Shown: positions 1 through 11,110, counted from the stretch's first letter. The stretch: DNA of 64,000 bases from Merluccius polli (GCA_030340625.1 JAOPHQ010005421.1:103501-167500), one strand, 5' to 3'. Translations and numbers: made by a program. The notes: generated by a model not told the origin, from the sequence alone.

Positions 1-261
1 TTGTCTCCATAGAAACAGAGGTGGAATTTCAGAGCCATTACAAAATTACAGAAGTGGTAATCGGCTGTTCTAGATGAAGGCGAACACCCCCAGTTACAGG
101 AAGCTTCCCCTCCCACTGCATTGACCCGTTTGAGGGCACGAGCAACAGGCCGAAACCCCCGCCCCACCCCCCACAGAGGTGGAGATCACATTTGTAGGTG
201 CAAAGTGATGCTTCCGAATTTTAAGCAAGTTGTTATAATTAAATACACTTGTGTTGTGTAT

Positions 262-509
262 TTTGATGAGCTTTTTACACTGTATGTATGTATACATGTA
301 TATGTGTATGAATATGTGAATGTATGTATGTGTATATGTATGTATGTATATGTTTATGTGTCTGTCTGTCTGTCTGTCTGTGCCGCCTATACTTGCACAA
401 GTATGACCCTTAAGGACAGGGATGGGACACACACACACACACATACACACACGGATGGACAGACCGTTTGTGTGCGCGTATCTCCCATCCCTGTCCTTAA
501 GGATCATAC
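262..509. repeat. Microsatellites plus an inverted repeat flanking a CA tract
   Basis: A TATG-rich tract (about 262-356) and a TCTG tract (360-380) precede two inverted arms, 401-427 and 483-509, each carrying the 20-base core around CCTTAAGGACAGGGATGG. The loop between them is CA-rich. It resembles a small fold-back element around a microsatellite. Confidence 0.6.
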
Positions 510-649
510 AAAGATGGCTTTTTAGGGGCCAAGTACAAAGTGCGACTCACCATATTGTAATTGTTAGTTTTATTATTATTAACACCTGCTCAGCCAAAAT
601 GGCCGAGTCACTTTTTATGAAACTTTCCACAATTGTAGAGGGTGACTAA

Positions 650-1460
650 AGATGGCCACATAACAGAATGTATTGGTATTGTATTGGCCCAATGGTGGCG
701 CTATAGCAAAATTTCAAGAAGCATATCTCCTGACCCCTTTGATCTACAGTCATGAAACTTTGTACACGTGTATCCCCTGATGAACAAATTTGCCTCAAGA
801 ACCCATAACTTCCGCCTGGAAAATTGTTCCGCCATTTTGAATTTTGTGAAAAACACTAAAATCCCTAAGGACCCTAGGTTTTTATACTTGCACATGCTTG
901 GGTACATACCATCTGCAGACCAATATCTTTCACTTTATGATAAAGGAAGTCTGCCCAGTAAAAAACAAAGCCACTAGGAGCCAATGAAAATGGAAAGGGC
1001 ATGGTTTCAAAAGGCGTTTATACATAATTTACATCAAGTTATATCGACATCAAGATGGACTCTGATGACTGAGTCCAATGTAAAAGTTGTTCAGGACAGA
1101 ATTGTGAACAAGGTGACATCAAGTTTGTGTCAATCGGGCCGTGCATCACAGTGGCCGTGGGTTGTGACAAAGATGACCACAATTCCTAGCCCGAATGACC
1201 AATTTGAGCAGAACCAGTTTTGGGACATGTTGGGGAGAGGTTCTAAAAGTTCATCCAGATCTGACAATAGGGGGCACTACAGCAATCGATTGAAAGTCAA
1301 AACTTGAACAAGCGTAACTCCTGACTGCTTTGACTTAGAGCATGAAACGTTGTAAGCGTATCACCGGAAGCTAAGGTTATTTCATCATATAAAAACAAAG
1401 AGGGTCCTAATGGTCTGCATTAGGCTTGGCCCCCGATAAACGCTGCTTGCAGCTTTAATT
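650..1460 (+). repeat. Interspersed element ending in CGCTGCTTGCAGCTTT
   Basis: AT-rich, non-coding sequence in the style of fish interspersed repeats (GTGGCGCTATAGC, CATGAAACTTTGTACAC) ending in a conserved CTTGGCCCCCGATAAACGC / CTGCTTGCAGC terminus. The 33.9-37.4 kb block has the same texture. No protein is visible; class unassigned. Confidence 0.5.
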
Positions 1461-1924
1461 AATATTGCTCCTCTTTTAATGTCTTAAATCTGCTCAGCCC
1501 CTTCTAGTCTTCACACCCTATTTTCTTCTTTCTCACATCTTTCATTTTTTGCATATTGTATACTTATTTTCTCATCACCTTATTACCCAAAGAGGGTTGT
1601 GGGGCAACAGTCCTGAATAAAAGCCAAATTGATTAACCACCACGAAGAGTTGTGAACAGGAGGTGCCAGGGTTGGGCCACAAAACTAGAAACTACGGTTT
1701 AAGAAGATGTTGTGGAATTTGTTGTGGATTTGCTGTGGATGTTGTGGAATTGAAAGCACACAGCTCTCTTTTTGGCAGCTATTCCAAGTCTGATGGTATG
1801 CTTTTGATTATTCTCAGATTGCCCTCACTTGTAAAACACTTTGGATTAAAGTGGATGTGCTAAAGCTACTGTACTGATGGTTCCTTTCCTCTGACACTTT
1901 CTCTCTCCTTCTCCCTGTACTCAC
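1461..1924. other. Intron, no feature recognised
   Basis: AT-rich intronic sequence downstream of apaf1 exon P. Searched on both strands for the final apaf1 exons without success. Confidence 0.5.
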
Positions 1925-2050
1925 CCGTATCTCTCCATTGTCATCCCCCGTGGCCAGGCGCTGGCTGTCCCAGGAGAACTGACAGCAGCGGACACAGTGC
2001 TGGTGGCCCTGGAGCAGGTGGACACACTGCCAGCTTTCACAACTCCACAG
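1925..2050 (-). CDS. apaf1: apaf1 exon P (WD40 blade)
   Basis: 126 bp, 42 codons, phase 0-0: LWSCESWQCVHLLQGHQHCV, then RLATGDDNGEIR, the conserved ATGDDNGEIR signature near the Apaf-1 C-terminus. It has no methionine, so an ORF caller would miss it. Acceptor GTCTAG, donor GTGAGT. The next exon was looked for in 1-1924 and not found. Confidence 0.94.
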
Positions 2051-3329
2051 CTAGACATGGGAAGGTTTTCCGGAACAAAAGGAAACGGGGTTTAGCGAAA
2101 GAGGATTAAAATGGCTGGGTACAGGAAGACAGTAACTTGCTCGATCGTTCAGTACTTTTACATGCAATGTAAAAGAGAAACCCGGTTAGGTGGGGATTTA
2201 TCCAGTGGAGGGATCAGTGTACACATTATAACATTTAAAAAGGTCACTATGGTAACTGGGTTACCCAACTGAAGCCAGGTCAATTGAGAAAGTGACAGAA
2301 GTGACGTCTATACCATAGCTATAAACAATATATCATAACTCTATACTATAAAATCAATAAAATCCAACCATAACGTTTGATGAGATGGGTATGCTATGGA
2401 CCAGCATGATTCAGAGGTCTTGACATATTCTATGTTGTGTTGGTTCACTCACTGGTGCAACTTTGTTTTTGTCTGCTTTTCTGGTATATGTGCCTATTTT
2501 TGAACATTGGAATGACATTTTTAAATGTGAAACAGTAATATATCTACATTTGTTTCAACTCGGCTCAGCTGCGTCTCGTCTGTAGTGGAAATGCAGTAAA
2601 TGCATGGGTAATGGCACCGCCCCCCGTGTTCTACACTAGAATATAGAGTAGGAATTTGCATATGCAGACCTTGCAAATTAAATGGATATTGCTACAAAAA
2701 TGTCTATGTGGAAAGAGGAATGAATTCCATATGGATTTTAACCCTCAAAGCAGGATGTAATTAGAAACAGCACAGGACCAATTACTGAGACTGTGGTCCC
2801 AGTATTGTCAGCAAAGTGTTTGATGTTGAATGATGATGAAATTAAATAACGATGAAATTAGCTCCAGAAGAACCCTCATGTTATAAAACAGCACAGATCG
2901 AACATACTGATTGTGCGCTCAATTCTCACACTGATGATAACCTTATCATCAGTTTTATGAGGACATTTTCTCGATTATAACCTTATCATAGGTCTTATGA
3001 TATTCACTGTCGCTTTCGCTTTTCGACATTCACTGTCGCTGCCTCACAATGACATTACTGCTCTCTCTCTCTCTCTCTCTCTCTCCCCCTGTTCTTTTGC
3101 CATCTATCTCTCTATTTATTCTCATCATTTTTGTCATCTTGCTCATCCCCCATCTCTCTCTCTATTTATTCCTTTTCTTTCTGGTGCTGGTGGAAAATAA
3201 CACGGCTCATAATTAGAGACCTCGCTTGGCAGCCGACTCTCTGAGTGTGTGAGTGTGCACACAGAGTCCAATTCATCTGAAGGTTGAGAATCGGCACCTA
3301 TCTTCCCTCCCTCGAATCCCTCCACAACA
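2051..3329. other. Intron with short repeats only
   Basis: No gene. 2861-3040 holds short local repeats (ACCTTATCATCAGT / ACCTTATCATAGGT, CATTCACTGTCGCT twice), followed by a CT tract (3061-3084) and pyrimidine-rich sequence. Confidence 0.5.
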
Positions 3330-3740
3330 CCAGGGCTGTTGAGAAGGGCAAGGAAAATTATGGCTGACCCCTCACATCCAGGTTTTGCCATGTTTCAGTT
3401 GCTCCCCTCCGGAAGAAGGCTTCGGCTCCCGAGAACTGCAAAATCCCGGCATCGCCTGAGCTTTTTCCCCACGGCCGCCAGGCTGCTCAACGATAGCCCA
3501 ATACCCCTCCAGGACGGAATGCACTGATAGCAGTTTGCACTTTACTGTTGCTACTATTATCACCATTATTATTACTAACAGCACCTATCAATCCATTGCA
3601 CTGTTGTCTTGTCTATCATGTCTTGTCTTATGTCTTGTCTGTCAACCACATCCGTGCATGACTGGATGTAAAAAAAAAAAAATATTCCAATTGTCTCTTA
3701 CACTATATGGCAATAAATTGAACCATTGAACCATTGAGAG
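3330..3740 (+). mobile_element. 5'-truncated LINE 3' end
   Basis: The frame at 3339-3527 encodes RKIMADPSHPG, LLPSGRRLRLPR, FFPTAARLLNDSP, the C-terminal tail typical of fish non-LTR retrotransposons that follows the reverse transcriptase. A 3' UTR, an A-run (3669-3681) and terminal short direct repeats (TTGAACCA units, 3718-3736) follow, as in CR1/RTE-type elements. The RT itself is missing. The clade is uncertain. Confidence 0.65.
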
Positions 3741-3777
3741 AGGTGGAGATAGAGGTAAAGAAAGTTCAAGAATGAGA

Positions 3778-3778
<1 letters not shown>

Positions 3779-3814
<36 letters not shown>

Positions 3815-4050
3815 ATGGGAGAGAGAATGAGAGAGCGAGAGCAAGAGAGAGACGAGGATGAGAGTAAGGGAAGAATGAGCGGTACACAATTCACGTTATT
3901 TAAAAAGTAAGGACGGATACAAGATAGACAGATACAAGGCTCTGCTTGAGGACTCATCTTGTGAAGAGACAAAGAGCCAGGACTCACACTGTGTGTGTGT
4001 CTGTGTGTTTGTGTGTATTAAGCTTTTAGATCTCATCAGTCACACAGTCA

Positions 4051-4092
<42 letters not shown>
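3779..4092. repeat. GA and CA microsatellites
   Basis: GA-rich tract around 3779-3860 and a CA tract (about 4046-4092) with a GT-rich segment between them. Intronic, no coding content. Confidence 0.8.
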
Positions 4093-4094
<2 letters not shown>

Positions 4095-4416
4095 CTCAAT
4101 TAATCTGTTTGTCAAAACAAACAAAAAATGTCCTCTCTATTTTTAATTGAGACCAGTATGGAAGGAGAATGGCTCAATTGATGCGGACCTCGATCGGCCG
4201 TGTAGAACTGGACAGACATGGCTGGGGGTGGACAGTAGAAAAGCAGGGAGAGCTGAGAGATTGAGTTCTCAGAAACTGGGAGTTAAATTCCTTTTTTGGA
4301 GTTTTGAAACTTTATTCATGGATTTCGGAATGGCAATATGTACATTTCAAAGCAGATTCGAAGGGGAAGGTCAATCAATATCAAAAGAACAATATTTGGA
4401 TGTGGATTTGTGAGTA

Positions 4417-5215
4417 GAAATGTTAGAAATTCATGAATCATTCATTGCAGAGTCATTGACATGAACAGGCAAGTCAAACTCAGCAGTGTTCACATGAGCC
4501 TGCTATGCTAATATCGTACGCAGCTGGCTAGTTGGAGGGTCAGCCAGCTAGCCCCACAACAGCTTGCTAGATGGCAGGCTAGGTGGAGAAGCTGGCAGGC
4601 AGGTTGCATAGAGGCTGGTGGGCAGGCCAGTTGGGCAGGCTAGCCGAGAGGCTAGGGGGCAGGCTAGCTGGCAGATTAGCAGAGAGGCTAGGAGGCAGGC
4701 TAGCAGGCAGGCTAGCTGGCAGGATATCAGAAAGGCTAGGGGGCAGGCTAGCTGGGCAGGCTAGCTGGTATGTCAGCAGAGAAGCTAGTGGGCAGGCTAG
4801 CTGGCAGGTTATCAGAAAGGTTACGGGGATTTGTGAGTAGAAACGTTAGAAATTCATGAATCATTCATTGCAGAGTCATTGACATGAAAAGGCAAGTCAA
4901 ACTCAGCAGTGTTCACATGAGCCTGCTAAGCTAATATCGTACGCAGCTGGCTAGCCCTGGCAGGTTATCAGAAAGGCTAGGGGGCAGGCTAGCTGGGCAG
5001 GCTAGCTGGTATGTCAGCAGAGAAGCTAGCAGGCAGGCTAGCTGGCAGATTAGCAGAGAGGCTAGGAGGCAGGCTAGCAGGCAGGCTAGCTGGCAGGTTA
5101 TCAGAAAGGTTAGGGGGCAGGCTAGCTGGGCAGGCTAGCTGGCAGGGGAGATTGCAGGATAGCAGAGAGGCTAGTGTGCATGCTAGCTGTTAGGCTAGCA
5201 GGAGCAGACAGTCAG
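4417..5215. repeat. GCTAG/GGCAG minisatellite with a 421-bp higher-order repeat
   Basis: Degenerate tandem units built from AGGCTAGCTGGCAGGC and AGCAGAGAGGCTAGG fill 4540-4825 and 4950-5215. A non-repetitive block (GTTAGAAATTCATGAATC through ATCGTACGCAGCTGGCTAG) occurs at about 4418-4533 and again at about 4839-4956, so the array is part of a two-copy larger duplication. The RLAGRLAG-type ORFs here are by-products of the repeat. Confidence 0.85.
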
Positions 5216-5460
5216 GTTGGAGCAGCAGGCCTATGGGCTGGCGTTAGACATGATTCCTGATACTTATGCAGTAAGAGAACAGCTTGACCTGCAAACCTGG
5301 AGCTCCACCACTAGCTCACCATGCCTGGTGCCATCTACTAACCGCCAATAGCTAACCTCAAAAAAAGGTCTTTGCCCTCTGCTCATTGATGGAGCATGTT
5401 TATTTGTCTGTGTGCATCAATGAGCTAGCTGTTGTGTTTTTTTAACAGCTGGTGTGTCTT

Positions 5461-5660
5461 ATGCTGTGTTCACACCAAACACAAAGTACATTTTTCATGT
5501 GAATGTCGCAATGACAATGGTGCAAACAACACAAAATTTGCTTCATTCAACTTGTGAACAGTTTGCTTGAGTTGACATTTTTCAACTTGAGATCCCGTGG
5601 TCAAAATAGCACAATAACTGCGAGGCAAAAATGCGCTTCACTTTTGGTGTGAACATGGTA
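5461..5660. mobile_element. MITE with TGTTCACACCAAA inverted ends
   Basis: Begins TATGCTGTGTTCACACCAAA and ends TTTGGTGTGAACATGGTA, so the termini are inverted; about 200 bp, no coding. A GT microsatellite (5660-5752) follows. Confidence 0.55.
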
Positions 5661-5708
5661 TGTGTGTATGTGTGTGTGTGTGTTCAGTGTGTGTGTGTGT
5701 GCGTGTGT

Positions 5709-5752
<44 letters not shown>

Positions 5753-5753
<1 letters not shown>

Positions 5754-6360
5754 ATATAGGGCGTGTGGAGACTCCAGAAGTACTCCACGCCCCCGAAACT
5801 ACACTCTTTTGTCTTACTAAACGGGAGGCGGTACGATTCACTACTGAGAGCATAAACAGCTACTCTGAACTCCAGAACTTAGGACAAGCATATAGGGCGT
5901 GTGGAGACTCCAGAAGTACTGTAAGTGCCTCTCTGATTGACATTTACTCTGTGTTGCTATAACTTGCACTTTGAACCTGTCCACTATCCAAAGTAAGTAT
6001 TGTTACTCTGCTGCTTCCTGGGCAATTGAGGGACGTGTGACTTAGCCACGCCCCCGAAACTACACTCTTTTGTCTTACTAAACGGGAGGCGGTACGATTC
6101 ACTACTGAGAGCATAAACAGCTACTCTGAACTCCAGAACTTAGGACAAGCATATAGGGCGTGTGGAGACTCCAGAAGTACTGTAAGTGCCTCTCTGATTG
6201 ACATTTACTCTGTGTTGCTATACCTTGCACTTTGAACCTGTCCACTATCCAAAGTAAGTATTGTTACTCTGCTGCTTCCTGGGCAATTGAGGGACGTGTG
6301 ACTTAGCCACGCCCCCGAAACTACACTCTTTTGTCTTACTAAACGGGAGGCGGTACTCAT
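5753..6360 (+). repeat. LINE 5'UTR tandem monomers (261 bp)
   Basis: The unit starting CCACGCCCCCGAAACTACAC occurs at 5785, 6046 and 6307, period 261 bp, with two nearly identical full copies and a partial third. The copies sit directly upstream of the LINE coding region. Tandem 5'UTR monomers commonly carry promoter activity in non-LTR elements, so this is probably the promoter array of the element at 6361-8345. Confidence 0.8.
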
Positions 6361-8345
6361 CGTATTGCATAGGCATCGATATCAACTGACCATTCAAGAC
6401 CCACTCGTGTAAAGACAAGCGAGTCTACCTGTGCGAGTCGAACTACACCGAGCTAGGCCACCAACAAGACACCCTGTCCTCTTGCCATAGCATAACAACC
6501 TCTACACTAAGATGTGCCTCAAGACAATCTCCGTGATCACCGGTGTCCGCAATCATCATTACCGCTACTACTCGCGGCAAAGAAATGTATCCAACCTCAA
6601 GTCACTTCAACAAGCCACACCTGTACGTGCCTCCTTCTCCGTTGGATTGTGGAACTGCCAGTCTGCAGTAAACAAAGCTGACTTCATCTCTGCATATGCA
6701 ACTAACCAAAGTCTGGATCTACTGGCTCTAACTGAAACTTGGCTAAAGCCTGAAAACACTGCTACCCCGGCTGCGCTATCTTCAAACCATGCATTCTCTC
6801 ACACCCCCCGCCCATCCAAGCGAGGAGGTGGAACGGGCATCCTCATCTCCAACAAATGGAACTTCAAGACTCTTCCGACTGAACATACCTACGTATCATT
6901 TGAGTATCACACCATCTTGATTACGGCTCCGATTAAAATCTCTGTGGTTGTCATCTACCGTCCACCAGGACAGCTAGGTGACTTTGTGGATGAGCTAGAC
7001 ACACTTCTGTCTTCCCTCCCCGAGCTAGACTGCCCGCTACTCGTTCTAGGTGACATGAACATCCACCTGGACAAATCCTGCTCTGAGGACTTCCTGTCTC
7101 TCATAAAAGCATTAAACATAGAACTGGTCTGCAGCCCTCCGACCCATAAAGGTGGCAAACAACTTGACTTGATTCTCACCAGAGACTGCAAAGCTGACTG
7201 TCTGCTGGTCACTCAGCTCTACACTGAGCTTGTGCTTGGATAGCCTGTGTCCTCTATCCACCAAACCTGTACGCTCTGCCCAGCCCCGCCCATGGCTGAC
7301 TGATACCATCCGCAAGTTGCGCTCCACCCTCAGAGCTGCAGAAAGAAAATGGCACAAAACCAGTAATCCTGAAAACCTCAAGGATCTCCAGGCTCTTCTT
7401 GTCTCCTTCTCTACTACCATCACTACTGCAAAAACTGCTTACTACAATGACAAAATCAGCAGTACCACTGACTCACGGAAATTATTTTCCACCTTCAAAA
7501 CACTGCTCAATCCGCCTCCACCTGCTACAAACCTCTCAGCTGACAACTTTGCTTCATTCTTTACTAAAAAAGTAGCTACGATCAGCAAAACATTCTGTGA
7601 CCCGCCCAGCCATCGAAACCCATCGCAGCCCAGCCCAGCTCCTCCCCCGATCAATGGCGTATCTCTCGCCTCATTCACTCCTCTCACTGAGAGCGAGGTA
7701 TCAAAACTACTCATTGGTAGCCGTCCCACTACCTGTCCACTGGACCCAATTCCTACAAAACTCCTACAAGCCATAGCCCCCACTGTGGTGCCATCAATCA
7801 TATGTGTGATAAACGCTTCACTTGCCTCTGGGATCTTTCCAGCCGCCTTCAAACAGGCAAGGGTTATGCCGCTTCTTAAAAAACCCTCACTCAACCCCGC
7901 CCAGGTTGAGAATTACAGACCGGTGTCTCTCCTCCCTTTTCTATCTAAGACTATAGAAAGGGCGGTCTCAAAACAAGTCACCGACTTCCTCACTCAGAAC
8001 GAGCTGCTCGACAGGAACCAGTCGGGATTCAAAAGCGGCCACTCCACGGAAACAGCTCTGCTATCCGTAACAGAAGCTCTAAGAACAGCTAGAGCTGCGG
8101 GCCAGTCCTCCGTACTGATCCTTCTAGACCTATCAGCTGCCTTCGATACGGTCAACCACAGCATTCTACTATCCATACTCTCAAACATGGGCATCTCGGG
8201 CACATCACTATCTTGGTTCCGATCCTACCTCTCTGAGCGCTCCTTCATGGTGTCATGGCAGGGACATACATCCTCGTCCCAAAGCCTCGGTACAGGGGTC
8301 CCCCAAGGTTCGGTACTGGGGCCTCTTCTCTTCGCCATGTACACT
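6361..8345 (+). mobile_element. L2/CR1-like LINE, 5' part, broken
   Basis: Plus-strand non-LTR retrotransposon: 5'UTR, apurinic-type endonuclease frame, then reverse transcriptase frame. It stops after the GVPQGSVLGPLLF motif, where unrelated repeat sequence (GGGCGCTAAATTAGC) begins, so the catalytic YADD box and 3' end are missing. The endonuclease-RT linker is also shortened and frameshifted near 7215. Not autonomous. Confidence 0.85.
6512..7243 (+). pseudogene. LINE endonuclease domain fragment
   Basis: 243-residue frame with the APE-type endonuclease motifs of L2/CR1-like LINEs: LWNCQSAVNKADF, LALTETWLKP (catalytic Glu), GGGTGILIS, VVIYRPPGQ, LVLGDMNIHLD (catalytic Asp) and QLDLIL. The enzyme would nick target DNA for target-primed reverse transcription. 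The frame runs out after about residue 235 because of a deletion/frameshift at the junction with the RT frame. The terminal SDH box of the fold is absent. Confidence 0.85.
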
Positions 8346-8363
8346 ACTAGGGCGCTAAATTAG
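7230..8363 (+). pseudogene. LINE reverse transcriptase fragment
   Basis: Reading frame (377 residues as open) with RT blocks 0-5: LDPIPTKLL, YRPVSLLPFLSKTIER, NQSGFKSGHSTETALL, LDLSAAFDTVNHSILL (first catalytic Asp) and GVPQGSVLGPLLF. It ends with MYTTRALN, where another repeat replaces the YADD active site. It is in a different frame from the upstream endonuclease. The 31.7-33.7 kb LINE carries the complementary 3' half of a similar element. Confidence 0.85.
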
Positions 8364-8720
8364 CTAGAGACGGCCCTGGTTCTGGGGGTCCTCCCCCAGA
8401 AAATTTTGAATTTTGTTGATGTGATTTCCTGCTTTCTGGTGCATTTTGGGGATGGCCAATACCTAAATTCAATCAGATTCATAGCCTACATCCTGATTTG
8501 CTGATATTGAGGGGGTGACTTCATACAAAGGCTTGGGATTCAGGGCCCCCTGACCCCTTGGGCCCCTGGGCCTGGTAGGCCCGTGCAGTAATCCATCCTT
8601 GCACACACACACACGCACGCACGCATGCACACGCACACACACAATCCACCACAAATCCCCAGTAAGTAAGAGAGATGACTGGGTTAGTTTTCACCAAAAC
8701 TTTACTTAGAAGAGTTCACA
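8346..8720. repeat. DNA-repeat fragment
   Basis: Begins GGGCGCTAAATTAGCTAGAG and includes TTGGGCCCCTGGGCCTGGTAG, textures seen in fish hAT-type MITEs. It abuts the truncated LINE. A CA tract lies at 8602-8642. No coding content. Confidence 0.4.
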
Positions 8721-8732
8721 TACTGGGCTATA

Positions 8733-9275
8733 TCAAAACACACAAAACTCTAGGCCCACAAAACAAAACATAAATACCTTGCCCTGGCAATGTTTGAAAA
8801 AAAAAGGTGTTTGTATTAGGCTTGAGTGAAACAGTGCAGCGTGCCAGACATTATTTCTAACTGAAATTATACAGGGATAAACCTTAGTATAGTCTGAAGT
8901 AAAATTAGTTTTATATTTGCGCTTTTTAGGGCGCTCTGCATTTGCCATGACGCTTCAGCTCTGGGAGACAGGCTGCAGTATTCCTGAGCACGCGACACAT
9001 TCGAGTGGAATGCTTAGTTAAACTGCGACTCGATTGGTCAGCTGTCAGTAAGAGCGGTCAATTACAGGGTTCCATTCACACTCTGTCACACACGCAAGCA
9101 CGTATCTCTCTACCAAGTGCTCTCTTGCGCTTCTCTTTCTCCATAGACATAGAAAAAAGTCTTTCTCGCTGGCATGGTCGGATTTCCGGGAGATTGTACA
9201 TGATTTGCTTGCATCAGGGAGACGCTATTAATTTGCGGGAGACTCCCGGAACTTCCGGGAGACTTGGGATGTCTG
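8733..9275 (-). mobile_element. hAT element copy A (truncated)
   Basis: Minus-strand copy of the element at 32906-33609. Its terminus (GACATCCCAAGTCTCCCGGA on the minus strand) lies at 9275. The short frame starting at 8948 (MANAERPKKRKYKTNF...VYPCIISVRNN) matches the N-terminus encoded by copy B but loses the zinc-finger part after an internal deletion. The left border is uncertain. Confidence 0.65.
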
Positions 9276-9316
9276 ATGTGTGTATGTTCAGCATGTTCAG
9301 TGTGCATGTGTGACAC

Positions 9317-9442
9317 CTTAGCAGTGCAGTCGGCAGAGGTGGTGGCGGCCAGGCGTCCGTCTGGTGAGACGTGGCAGGACAGGATGGCCCCCTGGTGGGC
9401 CTCCACGTCCTGGAGCTGAGCCCCACTCTCCATCTCCCACAG
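9317..9442 (-). CDS. apaf1: apaf1 exon O (WD40 blade)
   Basis: 126 bp, 42 codons, phase 0-0: LWEMESGAQLQDVEAHQGAI then LSCHVSPDGRLAATTSADC. Acceptor CTCTCAG, donor GTGTCA. A truncated hAT copy (to 9275) lies about 40 bp downstream in the intron. Confidence 0.95.
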
Positions 9443-9653
9443 CTGAGAGAGAGAGAAAAAGAGAGTACATTTTAGATGAAAAGATAGTCAAATGACTGAT
9501 GCTCCTTCTTGGTCAACATATCAAAATGAGTAAGGTTTTGGTTTTTGCATGTGCCAAGAAAAATGTCCTAAAAAATATAGGCATGGCGAGGCGCTACGTC
9601 ATCATAGCCAAAAAGCCACTTCCGGGTCCAATCGCTAATATTCTAACGGTAAA
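9443..9653. other. Intron / upstream of THAP exon
   Basis: AT-rich sequence between apaf1 exon O and the THAP exon on the other strand. A GC-richer patch (9580-9630, GCGAGGCGCTACGTCATC) may be the THAP gene's promoter: TACGTCAT resembles a CRE/ATF site. No TATA box is clear. Confidence 0.35.
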
Positions 9654-9769
9654 ATGGTGCAGTGCTGTGTCCCTTGTTGTAATAACCGAAACGACGTGAA
9701 CAAAACCATATCTTATTACCAATTTCCCCTTGACGAAAAAGACAAGAAGAGATGGGTGAAGTTGATACG
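9654..9769 (+). pseudogene. THAP-domain exon 1
   Basis: Starts at ATG 9654: MVQCCVPCCNNRNDVNKT, then YYQFPLDEKDKKRWVKLI. The Cys-rich start, the FPLDE and the Trp are the first half of a THAP (C2CH) DNA-binding domain, found in P-element/Kolobok-type transposases and THAP regulators. The second half is at 10313. The splice donor position reads ATAAGT instead of GTAAGT, so normal splicing is probably lost. It lies on the plus strand inside an apaf1 intron, convergent with the SWIM/YqaJ gene. Confidence 0.78.
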
Positions 9770-10312
9770 ATAAGTTGGATCTCAAATGATGAACAATAAT
9801 AACAGCCTAGCGGTTACTAGCTATCCTAACGTTATTAGCTAGGTTTGGTTTGGGATTTAATTTACTTTTGGACTGTTTAATTATATTGCTAAATGTTGGG
9901 ACTGATGGGCACTGAAATCTGGGGGGTATTTGATGGTTCACAATTAAGTTTCATGTAGTTGAAAGAGTTCATTGCGTTTATTGCGAGACAAGGCAGCCGC
10001 TTTCATTCATTCATTGAACGTGCGCTACAACGACTTTTCATTGGCAACAGTATTAAACAAACCAACAATATAAAATATTAAGAAGAGCTCTTTTATTTCA
10101 TTGAGTTAAATCGAAACAATGTCTTCTAGTGCTCGTGGACTGATAGCCCTACTGGTAGGCAATTATAATATTATTAATAATAATTATTAATTAATTGATT
10201 GTTATTATAATCCCGGCCATAATTTGAGGATTTACGGAAAACAACACATCTGATAATAGAAGTTGGTTCTGCAAGTTGGAGGGAACCTCAGATGTTTTTT
10301 TTCTTTTTGCAG

Positions 10313-10457
10313 GCGTGACAAGTTCACCCCGAACTACAACTCGAGGGTCTGTGGGTGGCATTTTCCTGATGGCAAAGCAGCTGGACCAACACGGTTTGCA
10401 TGGAATGATGGAAAGGCTTTCCCCGACCACATCCCCACCAAACGGAAAAAGTTGCAA
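10313..10457 (+). pseudogene. THAP-domain exon 2
   Basis: After a pyrimidine tract and acceptor TTTTTGCAG, the frame continues from exon 1 (split Arg codon): RDKFTPNYNSRVCGWHFPDG, then AWNDGKAFPDHIPTKRKK. VCGWHF supplies the CxxH zinc ligands, and the proline-rich end (FPDHIPTKRKK) resembles the AVPTIF-like end of THAP domains. A possible donor (GTATTT) follows at 10458; without it the frame stays open to 10484. No downstream transposase domain was recognised. Confidence 0.78.
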
Positions 10458-10489
10458 GTATTTATGTGGAGCGTTCCATACTGAAAACG

Positions 10490-10742
10490 TTTGACATTTT
10501 GACCTAGCCAACAAGATCCTGAAAGTATGTGTTTGTCTTACAAATTTACAGAAGTCCATTCTCCGTGAAATAGCATGAATTGTCTGTCACAACATTTTCA
10601 AGTGTCCTTGCTTAAATCATTAGAACAATGATTTGAAAGACACACCAATTCATGCCTGAAATCCTTAAAAATAAATGTCATTGTTTTACTCATGTTTTAC
10701 TCATGTCTATATTTTTGTCTGTCACATCAAAATCATTCAGTT
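10490..10742. other. Gap, nothing recognised
   Basis: AT-rich sequence between the THAP exon and the LINE-derived repeat; no gene, repeat border or RNA recognised. Confidence 0.4.
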
Positions 10743-10747
10743 TAAGC

Positions 10748-11110
10748 CACCATCAGTTTAGAATAGAATAGAATGCCTTTATTTGTCACTGTACACATGT
10801 ACGACGACATTAAATAGCCAACTCCAATAGCAGTGCAAAAAACAGCACAATTATATAAACACAGGACTTGAAGAGATAATACAAAGGGAGGTAGGGTGTG
10901 CAGTCCTGAGGAGTGTGTACATTTCCAAATATATACAATATAAACACAGGACATGAAGTAATAATTACAACAAACAACAAGAAAAACGACAGAAAAAGAA
11001 AAGAGCACTGGAATGGAGAGCCGTAAGCCGCTGCAACCATGCGCGCCGCCATCTTGCCAAATAATGGATGAATAATTGAGGGAACTACTTGGACATACAC
11101 TTTGACAGGC
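10748..11110 (-). mobile_element. Short LINE-derived element, minus strand
   Basis: Read on the minus strand it starts with a GC-rich segment (AAGATGGCGGCGCGCATGG) and ends GTACAGTGACAAATAAAGGC plus ATTCT repeats (10757-10772). This is the layout of an internally deleted non-LTR element: a 5'UTR joined to a 3'UTR with short tandem-repeat tail. The interior keeps no RT. The two ORFs across it are not credible proteins. Confidence 0.5.

Noticed and set aside
1..1924. Final apaf1 exons (C-terminal blades and stop)
   Set aside because: No splice-flanked minus-strand frame with the expected VTDLCFSPDGK-like content was found; they probably lie outside the window.
4583..5193. Repetitive protein with AGRLAGRLGG units
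   Set aside because: Open only because the minisatellite unit length keeps one frame; no start context, codon bias or domain.
4417..5215. CRISPR-like array
   Set aside because: Repeats are degenerate, contiguous and without unique spacers; the genome is vertebrate. The 30001-30467 array also lacks spacers.
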